Assembly: GCA_028383305.1 (NCBI GenBank)
Contig: JAOEVD010000015.1
Coordinates: 1-60,523 of the forward strand
Length of the DNA: 60,523 nucleotides
Direction: 5' to 3'
DNA from: Candidatus Puniceispirillum sp.
GTDB lineage: Bacteria > Pseudomonadota > Alphaproteobacteria > Puniceispirillales > Puniceispirillaceae
A program made the position numbers and the translations under genes. Below the pieces are notes generated by a model. That model did not search any database. It was given only the letters and a program-made list of their open reading frames with translations, and was not told the origin of the DNA. Shown piece by piece: positions 43,894 through 53,625 of this stretch. The first letter of the stretch is position 1; every line of letters begins with the position of its first letter.

Positions 43894-45624
43894 ATGAATA
43901 TTTTTTCATTCTTTGAAGTTGAATTTCAAGCCATTATCAACCAGCTTGTTTTCGCCGATTTACTATCTGGCGATATTGATACAAGCCGTGTTGTCTTTGA
44001 GTTGCCGCGCGATGAAAGCCATGGCGATCTTGCCACAAATGCGGCGATGGTTTTGGCCAAACAGGCGGGTAAATCACCGCGTGATCTTGCTGCCTTGTTT
44101 GCTACTGAGCTGGCAAAAATTGATGGGGTGAACAGCGTTGATATTGCTGGTCCGGGATTTTTGAACCTCACGATTGAATCACGTCTATGGACACGCGAAA
44201 TTGCCGATATTCTTGCTGCAAATTTAACCTATGGCAAAAGCGATATTGGGGCAGGCGAGCCGGTGAATGTCGAATTTGTGTCGGCAAACCCAACCGGCCC
44301 TTTACATGCTGCCCATGCCCGCGGTGCGGTGATTGGAGATGCGCTTGCCGGGTTGATGGAGTTTTGTGGCTGGAACGTCACGCGGGAATATTACATTAAT
44401 GACGCTGGTGGGCAGGTCGATGTTTTGGCGCGGTCAACCTATCTTCGCTATTGCGAGGCGCTTGACCAGGACATCGGTGCTATTCCGTCTGGTCTATATC
44501 CAGGGCTTTATCTCAAAGATGTGGGGCAAGCATTGGCCGCCCGTGATGGCGAACTCTATCTTGATAAGCCCGAAGCCGAGTGGCTTGAGACTGTGCGCGG
44601 CTTTGCCATTGACGCTATCATGCAAGGAATCAAAACCGATCTTTTGGCTCTTGGCATCAAAATGGATCAGTTTTCATCAGAACGCGCCATTGTGAATTCG
44701 GGGGCGGTTGGGCGTGCAATTGATAAATTGCAGCAAGACGGCCATCTCTACCACGGTGTTTTGCAGCCACCAAAAGGCAAAGAGCCAGAAGATTGGGAAC
44801 CGCGCGAACAATTGCTGTTCAAAGCCAGCGAATTTGGCGATGACACGGATCGGCCTTTGCAAAAATCTGACGGGACATGGACCTATTTTGCTGCTGATGT
44901 TGCCTATCATCTTGACAAGTTAGAGCGAACTGGCGGCGCCTTAATCAATATTTTTGGCGCTGATCATGGCGGCTATGTGAAACGCATGACCGCGGCGGTT
45001 GCCGCCTTATCGGGTATACAGAACATGCTTGATATCAAATTATGCCAGCTGGTGAATTTGCTGGATAACGGACAGCCAGTCAAAATGTCAAAACGCGCTG
45101 GTACTTTTGTTACAGTTGAAGATGTGATCGAGGCGGTTGGCGCTGATGTGATTCGTTTTATCATGCTCACAAGGCGCAATGATCAAACGTTGGATTTTGA
45201 TTTTGCAAAAGTAACCGAACAATCACGCGATAATCCGGTTTTCTATGTCCAATATGCGCATGCCCGCGCCTGTTCGGTTATTCGGCAATTTGAAAAAGAC
45301 CGGACAATCCCCAAAACGGCAGATCTTGGCCTGATTGCCGACCCTGCTGAACTGGCTGTCGTTAAAATGCTGGTTGGCTGGCCAAAGCTGGTTGAATCAG
45401 CTGCCAGCGCGCATGAACCGCACCGGATTGCCTTTTATCTTGTCGATCTTGCAAGCCGGTTCCATTCATTATGGAATGCGGGTCGGGAAAATCCATCATT
45501 GCGCTTTATCCTCAACGATGATGCGGCAACGACAGCTGCCCGAATGCAACTTGTTCAAGCAACAAGTTTCGTTATTCGAACCGGCTTAAATGTGTTATCA
45601 ATTAACGCCTTAGAAGAAATGTAG
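43894..45624 (+). CDS. argS: Arginyl-tRNA synthetase
   Basis: This class I synthetase of 576 residues has the ArgRS N-terminal Add1 domain, the signature VEFVSANPTGPLHAAHARGAV and a KMSKR loop (PVKMSKRAGTFV). The C-terminal anticodon-binding domain (ENPSLRFILNDD) is present. The ATG at 43894 begins a typical MNIFSFFE start, and an extension to 43807 would overlap dgt. A SPOR-domain gene follows eight bases later. Confidence 0.93.
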   Translation: MNIFSFFEVEFQAIINQLVFADLLSGDIDTSRVVFELPRDESHGDLATNAAMVLAKQAGKSPRDLAALFATELAKIDGVNSVDIAGPGFLNLTIESRLWTREIADILAANLTYGKSDIGAGEPVNVEFVSANPTGPLHAAHARGAVIGDALAGLMEFCGWNVTREYYINDAGGQVDVLARSTYLRYCEALDQDIGAIPSGLYPGLYLKDVGQALAARDGELYLDKPEAEWLETVRGFAIDAIMQGIKTDLLALGIKMDQFSSERAIVNSGAVGRAIDKLQQDGHLYHGVLQPPKGKEPEDWEPREQLLFKASEFGDDTDRPLQKSDGTWTYFAADVAYHLDKLERTGGALINIFGADHGGYVKRMTAAVAALSGIQNMLDIKLCQLVNLLDNGQPVKMSKRAGTFVTVEDVIEAVGADVIRFIMLTRRNDQTLDFDFAKVTEQSRDNPVFYVQYAHARACSVIRQFEKDRTIPKTADLGLIADPAELAVVKMLVGWPKLVESAASAHEPHRIAFYLVDLASRFHSLWNAGRENPSLRFILNDDAATTAARMQLVQATSFVIRTGLNVLSINALEEM

Positions 45625-45632
45625 AGTACAAA

Positions 45633-46526
45633 ATGAGCGATGAAGACCAACAGGTTAGCGGCGTCAATTGGGGATGGTTTGCCATCCTTGCCAGCATCAT
45701 CGCCATTGTTGGAGGCACAACTTACTTTCTGTTGCCAAGCCTGATTTCAAAAACCGTTACAGATATTACGGTGGTCAAAGCGATTGGCGAGCCGATCAAG
45801 GTAAAGCCTTTGGATCCGGGCGGTGAGGCGGTCGATCACCAAGATTTGCTTGTTGTTGATATCCTGAAAGGCGGCAACAAAGCCGATGATCAAACCGAAA
45901 CGCTGCGCCCGACATCACCAAGCCCGGAACCACCGCCGGTTACCGAAGTCAAAACCGCAGCAAAATCAGTTTTGGAAACACTCGTAGCAACCAGTGAAAA
46001 CCAGTCCAACACTGGCAATAAGGCAATGGTTACTAGCGGTGATGTAGCGGCCCAGGAACCAGCCAAGGAAATAGCCAAAAAACCTCTGCCAAAAGCAAAG
46101 CCTGTGGCAAAAAATGCAACTGTGGCAGACACCAAAACAGCGGCCAATGCCAAGACCAGTGCCAAGCCAATAAAACCGGCTAAGGAAAAGCCTGCTGCGG
46201 CCAAAGCAGATAAAGACACCACTTCAAAGATCAAAAAGCGGGTGATCGTGATTGAAGGTGATGAGCCACTTTATATGATTCAGCTTGCCGCGTTTCGTAA
46301 TACAGAAAAAGCCACTGAAATGGCAAAAATTTTGGCACAGAAACACAAATCGCGCCTACAAGATGTCAATCTTGAAACGATGTCGGTTGATACCGGCAGT
46401 AATGGTATTTTCTATCGCATTGTCAGTGCCCCGTTACCGCGCCCTGATGCCGATAAGATTTGTGGCGTTTTGCGGCGGTCGGGTCAGGATTGTTTTTTGC
46501 GGAAATATACCGCACCAAGCCCGTAA
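45633..46526 (+). CDS. SPOR-domain protein
   Basis: This 297-residue, single-pass inner-membrane protein has a membrane segment (about residues 14-34), a long lysine/alanine/proline-rich periplasmic linker (about residues 60-205) and a C-terminal SPOR domain (about 210-297: YMIQLAAFRNTEKATEMAKI). SPOR domains bind denuded septal peptidoglycan, so a role in cell division is likely. The argS-SPOR-scpA context is conserved in alphaproteobacteria, although the usual nagZ between SPOR and scpA is missing here. Confidence 0.85.
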   Translation: MSDEDQQVSGVNWGWFAILASIIAIVGGTTYFLLPSLISKTVTDITVVKAIGEPIKVKPLDPGGEAVDHQDLLVVDILKGGNKADDQTETLRPTSPSPEPPPVTEVKTAAKSVLETLVATSENQSNTGNKAMVTSGDVAAQEPAKEIAKKPLPKAKPVAKNATVADTKTAANAKTSAKPIKPAKEKPAAAKADKDTTSKIKKRVIVIEGDEPLYMIQLAAFRNTEKATEMAKILAQKHKSRLQDVNLETMSVDTGSNGIFYRIVSAPLPRPDADKICGVLRRSGQDCFLRKYTAPSP

Positions 46527-46584
46527 ATCAGGGGCAATCCCGAAAACTTCACACCAAATTAGAACTGGCGTTATTACAGCGATT

Positions 46585-47367
46585 ATGACTGACCTCCAAG
46601 ACACATTCACCGCCGATGAAAGCCCCACAGACCGGCCAAAGCAGCTGGCACTTTTTGTCAATCTTGACGGGTTTGAGGGGCCGATTGATCTATTGCTGAA
46701 ACTGGCACGTGATCAAAAGGTTGATTTGACCAAAATCGCTATTTTGCCATTGGCCGAACAATATCTCAGCTTTGTGAATAATGTTCGTGAACTCGATCTG
46801 GAAATCGCTGCCGATTATCTGGTGATGGCGGCGTGGCTTGCCTATCTGAAATCGCGGCTTTTATTGCCTGACCCTGAGCCTGAGCAAGCTGAAGAAATGG
46901 TCGATATGGCGGATGCGTTGCGCTATCAGCTTTTGCGGCTCGAAGCCATGCAGCAAGCTGCCAAACGCCTGTCATCACTGCCCAAACTGGGGCAACAACG
47001 ATTTGCTCGTGGCGCACCCGAACAATTTGCCAATACCAACCAAGCGATCTGGACAGCATCACTTTATGATTTGCTATCATGCTATGGTGATATTCGCTCA
47101 ACCGAAGATGCCGAAACGCTGACCATTGCCTCGACCCGGCTTTATTCGGTTGAAGAGGCGGCAAAACGGTTGCGCAACCTGATTGGGTCAAGCCCGAATT
47201 GGACGGTTTTGCAGCATTTTCTGCCAGCCGGCCTGCAATCACCGATGGATTTGCGATCGGCAACGGCGTCGCATTTCGTCGCATCACTGGAATTGGCACG
47301 CGAAGGCGTGCTAAGACTGCGCCAAGACAATCATTTTGCGCCGCTATATATGAAGGTTAGAGACTAA
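46585..47367 (+). CDS. scpA: Chromosome segregation and condensation protein ScpA
   Basis: ScpA is the kleisin of the Smc-ScpAB condensin. The 260-residue protein has the N-terminal Smc-binding region with FEGPIDLLLKLARDQKVDLTKI, then LAAYLVMAAWLAYLKSRLLLP, and a C-terminal winged helix. The ATG at 46585 begins MTDLQDTF; the region upstream belongs to the SPOR gene in another frame. scpB follows one base after the stop, so they are almost certainly translated together. Confidence 0.92.
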   Translation: MTDLQDTFTADESPTDRPKQLALFVNLDGFEGPIDLLLKLARDQKVDLTKIAILPLAEQYLSFVNNVRELDLEIAADYLVMAAWLAYLKSRLLLPDPEPEQAEEMVDMADALRYQLLRLEAMQQAAKRLSSLPKLGQQRFARGAPEQFANTNQAIWTASLYDLLSCYGDIRSTEDAETLTIASTRLYSVEEAAKRLRNLIGSSPNWTVLQHFLPAGLQSPMDLRSATASHFVASLELAREGVLRLRQDNHFAPLYMKVRD

Positions 47368-47368
47368 G

Positions 47369-48037
47369 ATGACGATGCTGTCACCGCTGCAAGATTGCGC
47401 CGCCACAATTGAAGCCCTGATTTTTGCCTCAGATCGGCCAATTCGCGAACGCGAGCTGATTTTGCATTTGCCTGAAAATATTAATCTTGCCGAAGTGATT
47501 GCCGCCGTTTCTTTGCGTTATGATGCAACAAGCGGCATTGAACTATGCCAGGTCGGTGATGGCTGGGCGTTTCGCACCAAAGCCGAAATTGCCGAAAGAT
47601 TAAGCCAACATAAACAGGTTGAACGGCCACTTTCCCGCGCTGCGCTGGAAGTTTTGGCGATCATTGCCTATCACCAGCCCATCACACGCGCCGAAATTGA
47701 AGAAATTCGCGGGATCAGCCTGTCAAAAGGCACTATGGATATTTTGCTTGAACTTGGCTGGATCAAACCACGCGGCCGCCGCCGGACGCCGGGCCGCCCG
47801 TTAACATGGGGAACCACTCCAGCCTTTCTTGATCATTTTGGCCTTGCCGATGTTAGTGATTTACCAGGAATGGATGATTTGAAAGCCGCAGGCCTGCTTC
47901 GCAAAGGCCAAATTCTTGGCGCTTTGATGGATCATCCACCGCAAAGTGATGATCTTGATGATGAAGATGACAGTGACGCCGATTTTCTGGAAGATGGATT
48001 GTTAGAAGCCGGTTATGACGGAGATGAACATGCTTGA
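47369..48037 (+). CDS. scpB: Chromosome segregation and condensation protein ScpB
   Basis: This 222-residue partner of ScpA in the Smc complex is built of two winged helices. The family pattern is visible in EALIFASDRPIRE, RAALEVLAIIAYHQPITRAEIEEIRGIS and RPLTWGTTPAFLDHFGL. An acidic C-terminal tail (DDLDDEDDSDADFLEDGL) ends the protein. It follows scpA by one base and its last codons overlap the ABC ATPase gene. Confidence 0.92.
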   Translation: MTMLSPLQDCAATIEALIFASDRPIRERELILHLPENINLAEVIAAVSLRYDATSGIELCQVGDGWAFRTKAEIAERLSQHKQVERPLSRAALEVLAIIAYHQPITRAEIEEIRGISLSKGTMDILLELGWIKPRGRRRTPGRPLTWGTTPAFLDHFGLADVSDLPGMDDLKAAGLLRKGQILGALMDHPPQSDDLDDEDDSDADFLEDGLLEAGYDGDEHA

Positions 48038-49079
48038 ATTTGAACATATCAGGCATGCCTATAACGGCAGCCTGTCGGTTCGTGATGTCAGTTTCAAGGT
48101 TCAGCCAGGCGAGGTTATATCTCTGCTTGGACCGTCTGGGTGCGGTAAAACGACCTTGCTGCGATTGGCAGCAGGGCTTGAACAACCCCAACATGGCAGC
48201 ATTCGCCTTCACGGCGATGTTATTTCGTCTTCTGATTACATCCAGCCGCCCGAACGGCGCGGCATTGGTTACATGTTTCAGGATTACGCGCTATTTCCAC
48301 ATATGACCGTATTGCAAAATGTGGTCTTTGGTCTTACCGAAAAAGGCAGTGCAGCGACACGGCGCGGGCTTGATGTGCTTGGTGAGGTTGGCATTGACGA
48401 TCTTAGCGATATGTATCCGCATGAATTGTCGGGGGGCCAGCAACAACGCGTTGCGCTGGCGCGGGCGCTTGCCCCAAAACCTGCGGTTATCCTTCTTGAT
48501 GAGCCTTATGCCGGTCTAGATAGCCGCCTTCGCGAGCGTATCCGTGACCAGATGTTGCATGTACTAAAAGCATCAAATGCCGCAGCGCTGATGGTGACAC
48601 ATGATGCCGAAGAGGCGATGTTCATGTCGGACCGGATTGTTGTTTTGCGCGATGGCCATGTCGTTCAAACCGGCCGTCCAGTGAATCTATATTGCCAACC
48701 AAGCAGTGCCTTTGTTGCTGAATTTTTTGGCGAAGTGAACCGTATTGAAGGCATTGTTGCCAAGGATAAGGTGATTACCGCGCTTGGCGAATTTAGCGCG
48801 CCGAAAACCTTAAGCGATGGCAGCGCTGCCAGTGTTGTGATCCGGCATGAAGCGCTTTTGATTGATGCTGGCAATGATGGCGTCATTGGCGAGGTGATGG
48901 AGTCACGCTTGCTAGGCCGTGCATCACTAATCCATTTATCGGTGCCAACGGGACGGGATGTTCTTCATCTTCACGCGCGCATACCCGGTTTGAACTCGAT
49001 TGAAGTTGGAAGTCAGGTTCGGGTTCGCGTTGATCCGGCACAGGCATTTGTTTTTGCTGCCGGAAATGGGGCTGAATAA
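48030..49079 (+). CDS. ABC transporter ATP-binding protein, FbpC-like, orphan
   Basis: This 349-residue importer ATPase has Walker A (LLGPSGCGKTTLLR), the Q loop, the signature LSGGQQQRVALARAL, Walker B (VILLDEPYAGLD) and the H loop (VTHDAEEAMF), followed by a C-terminal regulatory domain. The overall pattern is that of ferric-iron/spermidine-type ATPases (FbpC/PotA). The ATG at 48030 has GGAG just upstream, so scpB and this gene overlap by eight bases. No permease or binding protein gene is in the window, so it may serve transporters encoded elsewhere. It is inserted in the usual scpB-tatA interval. Confidence 0.85.
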   Translation: MLEFEHIRHAYNGSLSVRDVSFKVQPGEVISLLGPSGCGKTTLLRLAAGLEQPQHGSIRLHGDVISSSDYIQPPERRGIGYMFQDYALFPHMTVLQNVVFGLTEKGSAATRRGLDVLGEVGIDDLSDMYPHELSGGQQQRVALARALAPKPAVILLDEPYAGLDSRLRERIRDQMLHVLKASNAAALMVTHDAEEAMFMSDRIVVLRDGHVVQTGRPVNLYCQPSSAFVAEFFGEVNRIEGIVAKDKVITALGEFSAPKTLSDGSAASVVIRHEALLIDAGNDGVIGEVMESRLLGRASLIHLSVPTGRDVLHLHARIPGLNSIEVGSQVRVRVDPAQAFVFAAGNGAE

Positions 49080-49163
49080 GCCAAGAGTAAAACCATAATC
49101 GCCAAAACATTTGGTTTTTTCACAGATTTGTCACTTTTCTGTACCGGTTTTGCCAAGGACTTC

Positions 49164-49192
49164 TTGTAGACAGCCAAAGCCCTGTCTATAGT
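49164..49192 (+). promoter_or_regulatory. Sigma-70-type promoter of tatABC
   Basis: -35 TTGTAG (49164-49169), a spacer of exactly 17 bases, and -10 TATAGT (49187-49192). It lies about 65 bases before tatA, after the ABC ATPase gene has ended, and probably drives tatABC independently. Confidence 0.65.
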
Positions 49193-49256
49193 GCGAGGGA
49201 AAAAGGCCGTTGGTTTTTCCGGTGGCTGAAATGAATTTTAAATGAGGACCTAAACT

Positions 49257-49538
49257 ATGTTTGGTGGTACGTTCAGTATTTTACATTGGATTGTTGTTCT
49301 AGCCGTTGTTCTGCTGCTTTTTGGTGGCCGAGGAAAAGTTTCAGCGATCATGGGTGATTTCGGCAAAGGCTTGCGTAACTTTAAAACAGGTCTGAAGGGG
49401 CCTGAAGAAGACGCGGGCGAAGAGGCCGAAGCCATCGAAGAGGCGCCAAAGGCAGCGAAAAAGCCAGCAGCAAAAAAAGCGGCAGCCAAAAAAGCCACAG
49501 CCAAAAAAGCATCTGCTAAAAAAGCCGCCAAGAAATAG
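49257..49538 (+). CDS. tatA: Twin-arginine translocase subunit TatA with lysine-rich tail
   Basis: TatA forms the channel of the Tat export pathway for folded proteins. The N-terminal membrane helix ([16 protein letters not shown]), hinge ([22 protein letters not shown]) and acidic linker ([14 protein letters not shown]) are typical. The final 29 residues are made of repeated AAKKA-type units, like histone H1 or ribosomal tails. This is unusual for TatA and gives an overall length of 93 residues. It starts at ATG 49257 after GAGG and is followed 16 bases later by tatB. Confidence 0.9.
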   Translation: MFGGTFSILHWIVVLAVVLLLFGGRGKVSAIMGDFGKGLRNFKTGLKGPEEDAGEEAEAIEEAPKAAKKPAAKKAAAKKATAKKASAKKAAKK

Positions 49539-49554
49539 GCGCTAGGAGCAGATA

Positions 49555-49998
49555 ATGCTTGATATTGGCGGCTGGGAATTCTTGGTTGTTGCCTTTGTGC
49601 TGATCATGGTGGTTGGCCCAAAGGAACTTCCCAAGATGCTACGTGGTTTTACCCGCGTAATGCGTCAGGTGCGTTCAATGGCGGCCGACTTTTCGCGCAG
49701 CATGCAGAATATGGCCGATGACGCCGAACTTGGCGATCTAAAAGGCACGCTGAAAGACGTCAAGCGCGGCAATCTGGCCGGCGTCGCCGATGCGATTGAT
49801 CCTGCAGGAAACCTGAAAGACTCGGTTGAAGATTTGAGAAAGTCGGCAACTGAAACAGGTTTGCAGGATGATGTTGGCGAAATTCGCAATCTTGCAGGAA
49901 CAACTGGCGACGGTTTTGCCGAGGTAATCAATCAAGCGCCGGAAGATGATGCCAAAGCCGCCGTATCTTCTGACACAAAAACGAAAACCGGGAGCTAG
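49555..49998 (+). CDS. tatB: Twin-arginine translocase subunit TatB
   Basis: TatB recognises twin-arginine signal peptides together with TatC. The 147-residue protein has the N-terminal helix DIGGWEFLVVAFVLIMVVGPKELPKML, typical of TatB, and an amphipathic RVMRQVRSMAADFSRSMQNM segment. The rest is polar and probably disordered. It lies between tatA and tatC, with six bases to tatC. Confidence 0.9.
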   Translation: MLDIGGWEFLVVAFVLIMVVGPKELPKMLRGFTRVMRQVRSMAADFSRSMQNMADDAELGDLKGTLKDVKRGNLAGVADAIDPAGNLKDSVEDLRKSATETGLQDDVGEIRNLAGTTGDGFAEVINQAPEDDAKAAVSSDTKTKTGS

Positions 49999-50004
49999 GC
50001 CAAA

Positions 50005-50826
50005 ATGGCAGAGCAAGACGCAGATAATTCAGGGTTGGCTGAAGGCCGTATGACACTGATCGGCCATTTGACCGAGCTGCGAAACCGGCTTGGAGTTGCG
50101 CTTGGCGTTTTTTTGGTTTTATTCCTGGTCAGCGTTGCCCCTTTACCCGGCACAACAAGCAACAGCATTTCCTATCAGGTGTTTGTCTTTTTGCAGGCGC
50201 CACTGGCTGAAATTTTGAATGCCAAAGGTGGCGGACGGATGATTTTCACCGCTCTCCATGAAGGGTTTTTCACACAAATCAAAGTTGGCTTTTTCACCGC
50301 GCTTTGCATCACCTTTCCAATTATCAGCATGCAGCTGTGGAAATTCGTGGCCCCCGGGCTTTATAAAAACGAGCGCAAGGCCTTTTTACCGTTTTTGATT
50401 GCCACACCAGTGCTGTTTACCCTTGGTGCGGCGATGGTTTATTATGTTGTCACCCCAATGGCATGGGCATTCTTCGTGTCATTTGAGATGGTTGGCGATA
50501 ACAGCGCGCTGGCAATCGAACTTGAGCCGCGTATCAGTGAATATCTATCGTTGATGATGCGGTTGATCTTTGCTTTTGGACTTGCTTTTGAGCTGCCGGT
50601 TATTTTGCTTTTGTTGGCACGCGCAGGACTGGTCACGCATCAAGGGCTAGCTGAAAAGCGCAAAATCGCAATTGTCATTAGCTTTGTTGTTGCTGCAATT
50701 CTAACGCCGCCCGATGTGATTTCACAGTTGCTATTGGCCGTTCCCATCATCCTGCTTTACGAATTATCCATTTTTGGGGCAAGGCTGATGAGCCCACCTG
50801 AAAATAATGAATTCGATAATAGTTGA
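50005..50826 (+). CDS. tatC: Twin-arginine translocase subunit TatC
   Basis: TatC is the polytopic core receptor of the Tat system. The 273-residue protein has the conserved LIGHLTELRNRL at the N-terminus, six predicted membrane helices and the family motif WKFVAPGLYKNERKAFLPF. Its final gene position in tatABC and its length fit. serS follows about 100 bases later. Confidence 0.93.
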   Translation: MAEQDADNSGLAEGRMTLIGHLTELRNRLGVALGVFLVLFLVSVAPLPGTTSNSISYQVFVFLQAPLAEILNAKGGGRMIFTALHEGFFTQIKVGFFTALCITFPIISMQLWKFVAPGLYKNERKAFLPFLIATPVLFTLGAAMVYYVVTPMAWAFFVSFEMVGDNSALAIELEPRISEYLSLMMRLIFAFGLAFELPVILLLLARAGLVTHQGLAEKRKIAIVISFVVAAILTPPDVISQLLLAVPIILLYELSIFGARLMSPPENNEFDNS

Positions 50827-50922
50827 TACAAAGGTTATGCGCCGCAGGTCAACTTTGACGGTCGGCATACAAATTGCGACTAGCTATCCTGATCCGCAAC
50901 TGACCAATAAACCGAGTTAAAA

Positions 50923-52206
50923 ATGCATGATATCCGTTTTATCCGTGAAAACCCTGATGCCTTTGATGCGGCTTTAAAGCGGCGCAAGCTTGCCCCTATG
51001 GCGGGTGAGATTTTAAAAACCGACAGTGATCGCCGCGCATTGCAGGCGCAAATTCAAGAACTGCAATCGCGCCGCAATCAAGCATCAAAGGAAATTGGCG
51101 CGCTTAAGGCCAAAGGCGGCGATGCCGATGCCTTGATCGCCGAGGTCAATGATATCAAAACCAAAATGCCAGACCTTGAAACTGAAGAAGCCAGCCTTGC
51201 CGAAAGTCTGGAATCACGGCTTATTGAGCTGCCGAACCTTCTCGATGAATCGGTGCCTGATGGCGATGATGAAGATCAAAACCAATTAATCCGCACCATT
51301 GGTGATATTCCCAGCTTTCGCTTTACGCCAAAGGATCATGTGGCTTTGGGCGAGGGGCTTGGGCTTATGGATTTTGCGCTTGGTGCCAAATTGGCGGGCG
51401 CAAGATTTGTTGTACTGTCTGGCCAGCTAGCCAGGTTGGAACGTGCCTTGGCGGCCTTTATGCTAGACACACATACAGGCGAATTTGGCTATGTAGAGAC
51501 CTTGCCGCCAGCCTTGGTCAACAGCCAAACAATGACCGGCACTGGCCAATTGCCAAAATTTGCCGAAGATCTCTATCGCACTGACGATAAATGGCTAATT
51601 CCGACCGCCGAAGTGCCACTAACCAATATTGTGGCTGATGAGATTACTGACAGTGCGGTTCTGCCATTGCGCATGACCGCCTATACCCAATGTTTCCGGT
51701 CAGAAGCTGGCTCGGCTGGCCGTGACACGAGAGGCATGATCCGCCAGCACCAATTTTCCAAAGTGGAAATGGTGTCAATTACGCATCCCGATCAATCGGC
51801 AGATGAACTTGAGCGGATGACATCTTGCGCCGAAACGATCTTGCAAAAACTGGAATTACCATATCGTGTGCTCAAACTTTGCAGTGGTGACACCGGCTTT
51901 TCCGCCCAACAAACCTATGATTTGGAAGTATGGTTGCCCGGTCAGGACGAAGGCCGCGGCATGTATCGCGAAATCTCATCCTGTTCGAATTGTGGGCCAT
52001 TTCAGGCACGCCGTATGAAAGCGCGTTTCCGCGATGTTGAAACCGGCGAGACCCGCTTTTTACACACCTTGAATGGCTCCGGATTAGCGGTTGGCCGTAC
52101 CTTGATTGCCATTCTGGAAAATGGCCAGCAGGAAGATGGCATCATTCTTCTGCCACAAGCCCTGCATAGCTATATGGGAACCGACCGGTTGGTGGCAAGC
52201 GCCTGA
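50923..52206 (+). CDS. serS: Seryl-tRNA synthetase
   Basis: This class II synthetase (427 residues) has the N-terminal tRNA-binding coiled coil (about residues 30-105), motif 2 ([26 protein letters not shown]) and motif 3 ([16 protein letters not shown]). SerRS charges tRNA-Ser and tRNA-Sec. The order tat-serS-surE-pcm is standard in alphaproteobacteria. Its TGA stop overlaps the surE start (ATGA). Confidence 0.95.
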   Translation: MHDIRFIRENPDAFDAALKRRKLAPMAGEILKTDSDRRALQAQIQELQSRRNQASKEIGALKAKGGDADALIAEVNDIKTKMPDLETEEASLAESLESRLIELPNLLDESVPDGDDEDQNQLIRTIGDIPSFRFTPKDHVALGEGLGLMDFALGAKLAGARFVVLSGQLARLERALAAFMLDTHTGEFGYVETLPPALVNSQTMTGTGQLPKFAEDLYRTDDKWLIPTAEVPLTNIVADEITDSAVLPLRMTAYTQCFRSEAGSAGRDTRGMIRQHQFSKVEMVSITHPDQSADELERMTSCAETILQKLELPYRVLKLCSGDTGFSAQQTYDLEVWLPGQDEGRGMYREISSCSNCGPFQARRMKARFRDVETGETRFLHTLNGSGLAVGRTLIAILENGQQEDGIILLPQALHSYMGTDRLVASA

Positions 52207-52985
52207 TGGCAGCCATATCTAACAAGCCTGTCGGCCGCATCCTAATTAGCAATGATGACGGTGTTGATTCGATTGGCATCACAATCCTTCGTGAAATTGC
52301 GACAGCTTTGAGTGACGATATATGGATCATTGCGCCAAGTGAAAACAGGTCAGGGGCGTCGCGCTCAATCACGCTTCGGCGCGATGTTGTGATCGAAGAA
52401 ATTGCGCCAAAAACCTTTCGATGTTCAGGAACACCAAGCGACTGCATCATTTTCGGCATGGCTGAAATCCTTGATCACGCGCCAAATCTGGTACTTACCG
52501 GCATCAATCACGGCATGAATGTTGCTGATGATATTCTTTATTCGGGAACCGTTGCCGGTGCGATGGAGGCCTCATTACTTGGCGTGCCAGCAATTGCGCT
52601 ATCACAACGACATGGCCGCGAGGACCCGGTTGATTACGCCGCAAGCCGCCTTTATGGCGAGCAGGTGATCCGCCATATTCTGGATTTAGGCATCCCGCCG
52701 CGTACGGTGATGAATGTCAATTTCCCCAAAACCGATCCGGCCAGCATCAAAGGGGTGAAACCGGCGCATATTGACCGGCACAAGCTTGGCGATGTCGTTA
52801 TCAATGGTGGCGCGCCCAATCACTACCGGCTTGGTCCTTTGCATAGTGATCCGGAAACAAGCGATGGAAGCGACCGCGCCGTGCTGAATGATGGCTGGAT
52901 TTCGCTAACGCCGCTGATGATGGATGTCACCGCGCATCACTTGCTTGATCAATTGCCGATATTAGATATAGCGGCGGCAAAATAG
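52206..52985 (+). CDS. surE: 5'/3'-nucleotidase SurE
   Basis: SurE removes phosphate from nucleoside monophosphates and short polyphosphates. The 259-residue protein has the metal-binding ILISNDDGVDSIGI at the start, the IAPSENRSGASRSIT loop and GTPSDC, with the NHGMNVADDILYSGTVAGAMEA core. It overlaps serS by a base at its start and is followed seven bases later by pcm. Confidence 0.93.
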   Translation: MAAISNKPVGRILISNDDGVDSIGITILREIATALSDDIWIIAPSENRSGASRSITLRRDVVIEEIAPKTFRCSGTPSDCIIFGMAEILDHAPNLVLTGINHGMNVADDILYSGTVAGAMEASLLGVPAIALSQRHGREDPVDYAASRLYGEQVIRHILDLGIPPRTVMNVNFPKTDPASIKGVKPAHIDRHKLGDVVINGGAPNHYRLGPLHSDPETSDGSDRAVLNDGWISLTPLMMDVTAHHLLDQLPILDIAAAK

Positions 52986-52992
52986 GCATTTT

Positions 52993-53625
52993 ATGACAGG
53001 TCATTTCCAACCCCAGAAAGCGCAGTTAATCATGACATTGCGCGGTATGGGCATTCTAGATTCGCGGGTGTTGGCAGCATTGGAATCGGTACCGCGCGAA
53101 TTATTCGTGCCACCAGCATTGCGCCATCATTCCTATGAAAACTCATCGCTTCCCATTGCCTATGATCAAACCATAAGCCAGCCCTATGTTGTGGCGCGAA
53201 TGACCGAAGCTTTGAAACTTGGCGGGCGTGAACTGGTTCTTGAAATCGGATGCGGCAGTGGCTACCAGTCAGCGATCCTGTCGCATTTATGTCGGCGCGT
53301 CTATTCGATGGAACGCGTTCGTCCATTACTTGTTGATGCTGAAAACCGGCTTCGTGACCTTCGCATATCGAATATCAGCTTTCGTTTTGGTGATGGATCA
53401 AAGGGTTGGCCCGAGGCTGCGCCATATGATCGGATCATTTTGACATGCGGATGTGATAAAATTCCTGACATTTTGTTGCAGCAGCTTAAAATTGGCGGCA
53501 TCATGGTGGCGCCAGAGGGTCATGGCAAAGCGCAATCGCTTGTTGTGGTGACACGGCATGAAACTGGGTTTGAACGCGTCGCCTTGATGCCGATAACCTT
53601 TGTGCCACTGATTGAGGGTGAATAA
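52993..53625 (+). CDS. pcm: Protein-L-isoaspartate O-methyltransferase
   Basis: Pcm methylates isoaspartyl residues so that damaged proteins can be repaired. The 210-residue enzyme has ALESVPRELFVPP, the AYDQTISQPYVVARMTEAL segment and an intact SAM-binding VLEIGCGSGYQSAIL. It is the true Pcm of the window, in contrast to the divergent relative at 34043-34708. It lies between surE and the LysM lipoprotein gene, whose start follows immediately. Confidence 0.92.
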   Translation: MTGHFQPQKAQLIMTLRGMGILDSRVLAALESVPRELFVPPALRHHSYENSSLPIAYDQTISQPYVVARMTEALKLGGRELVLEIGCGSGYQSAILSHLCRRVYSMERVRPLLVDAENRLRDLRISNISFRFGDGSKGWPEAAPYDRIILTCGCDKIPDILLQQLKIGGIMVAPEGHGKAQSLVVVTRHETGFERVALMPITFVPLIEGE

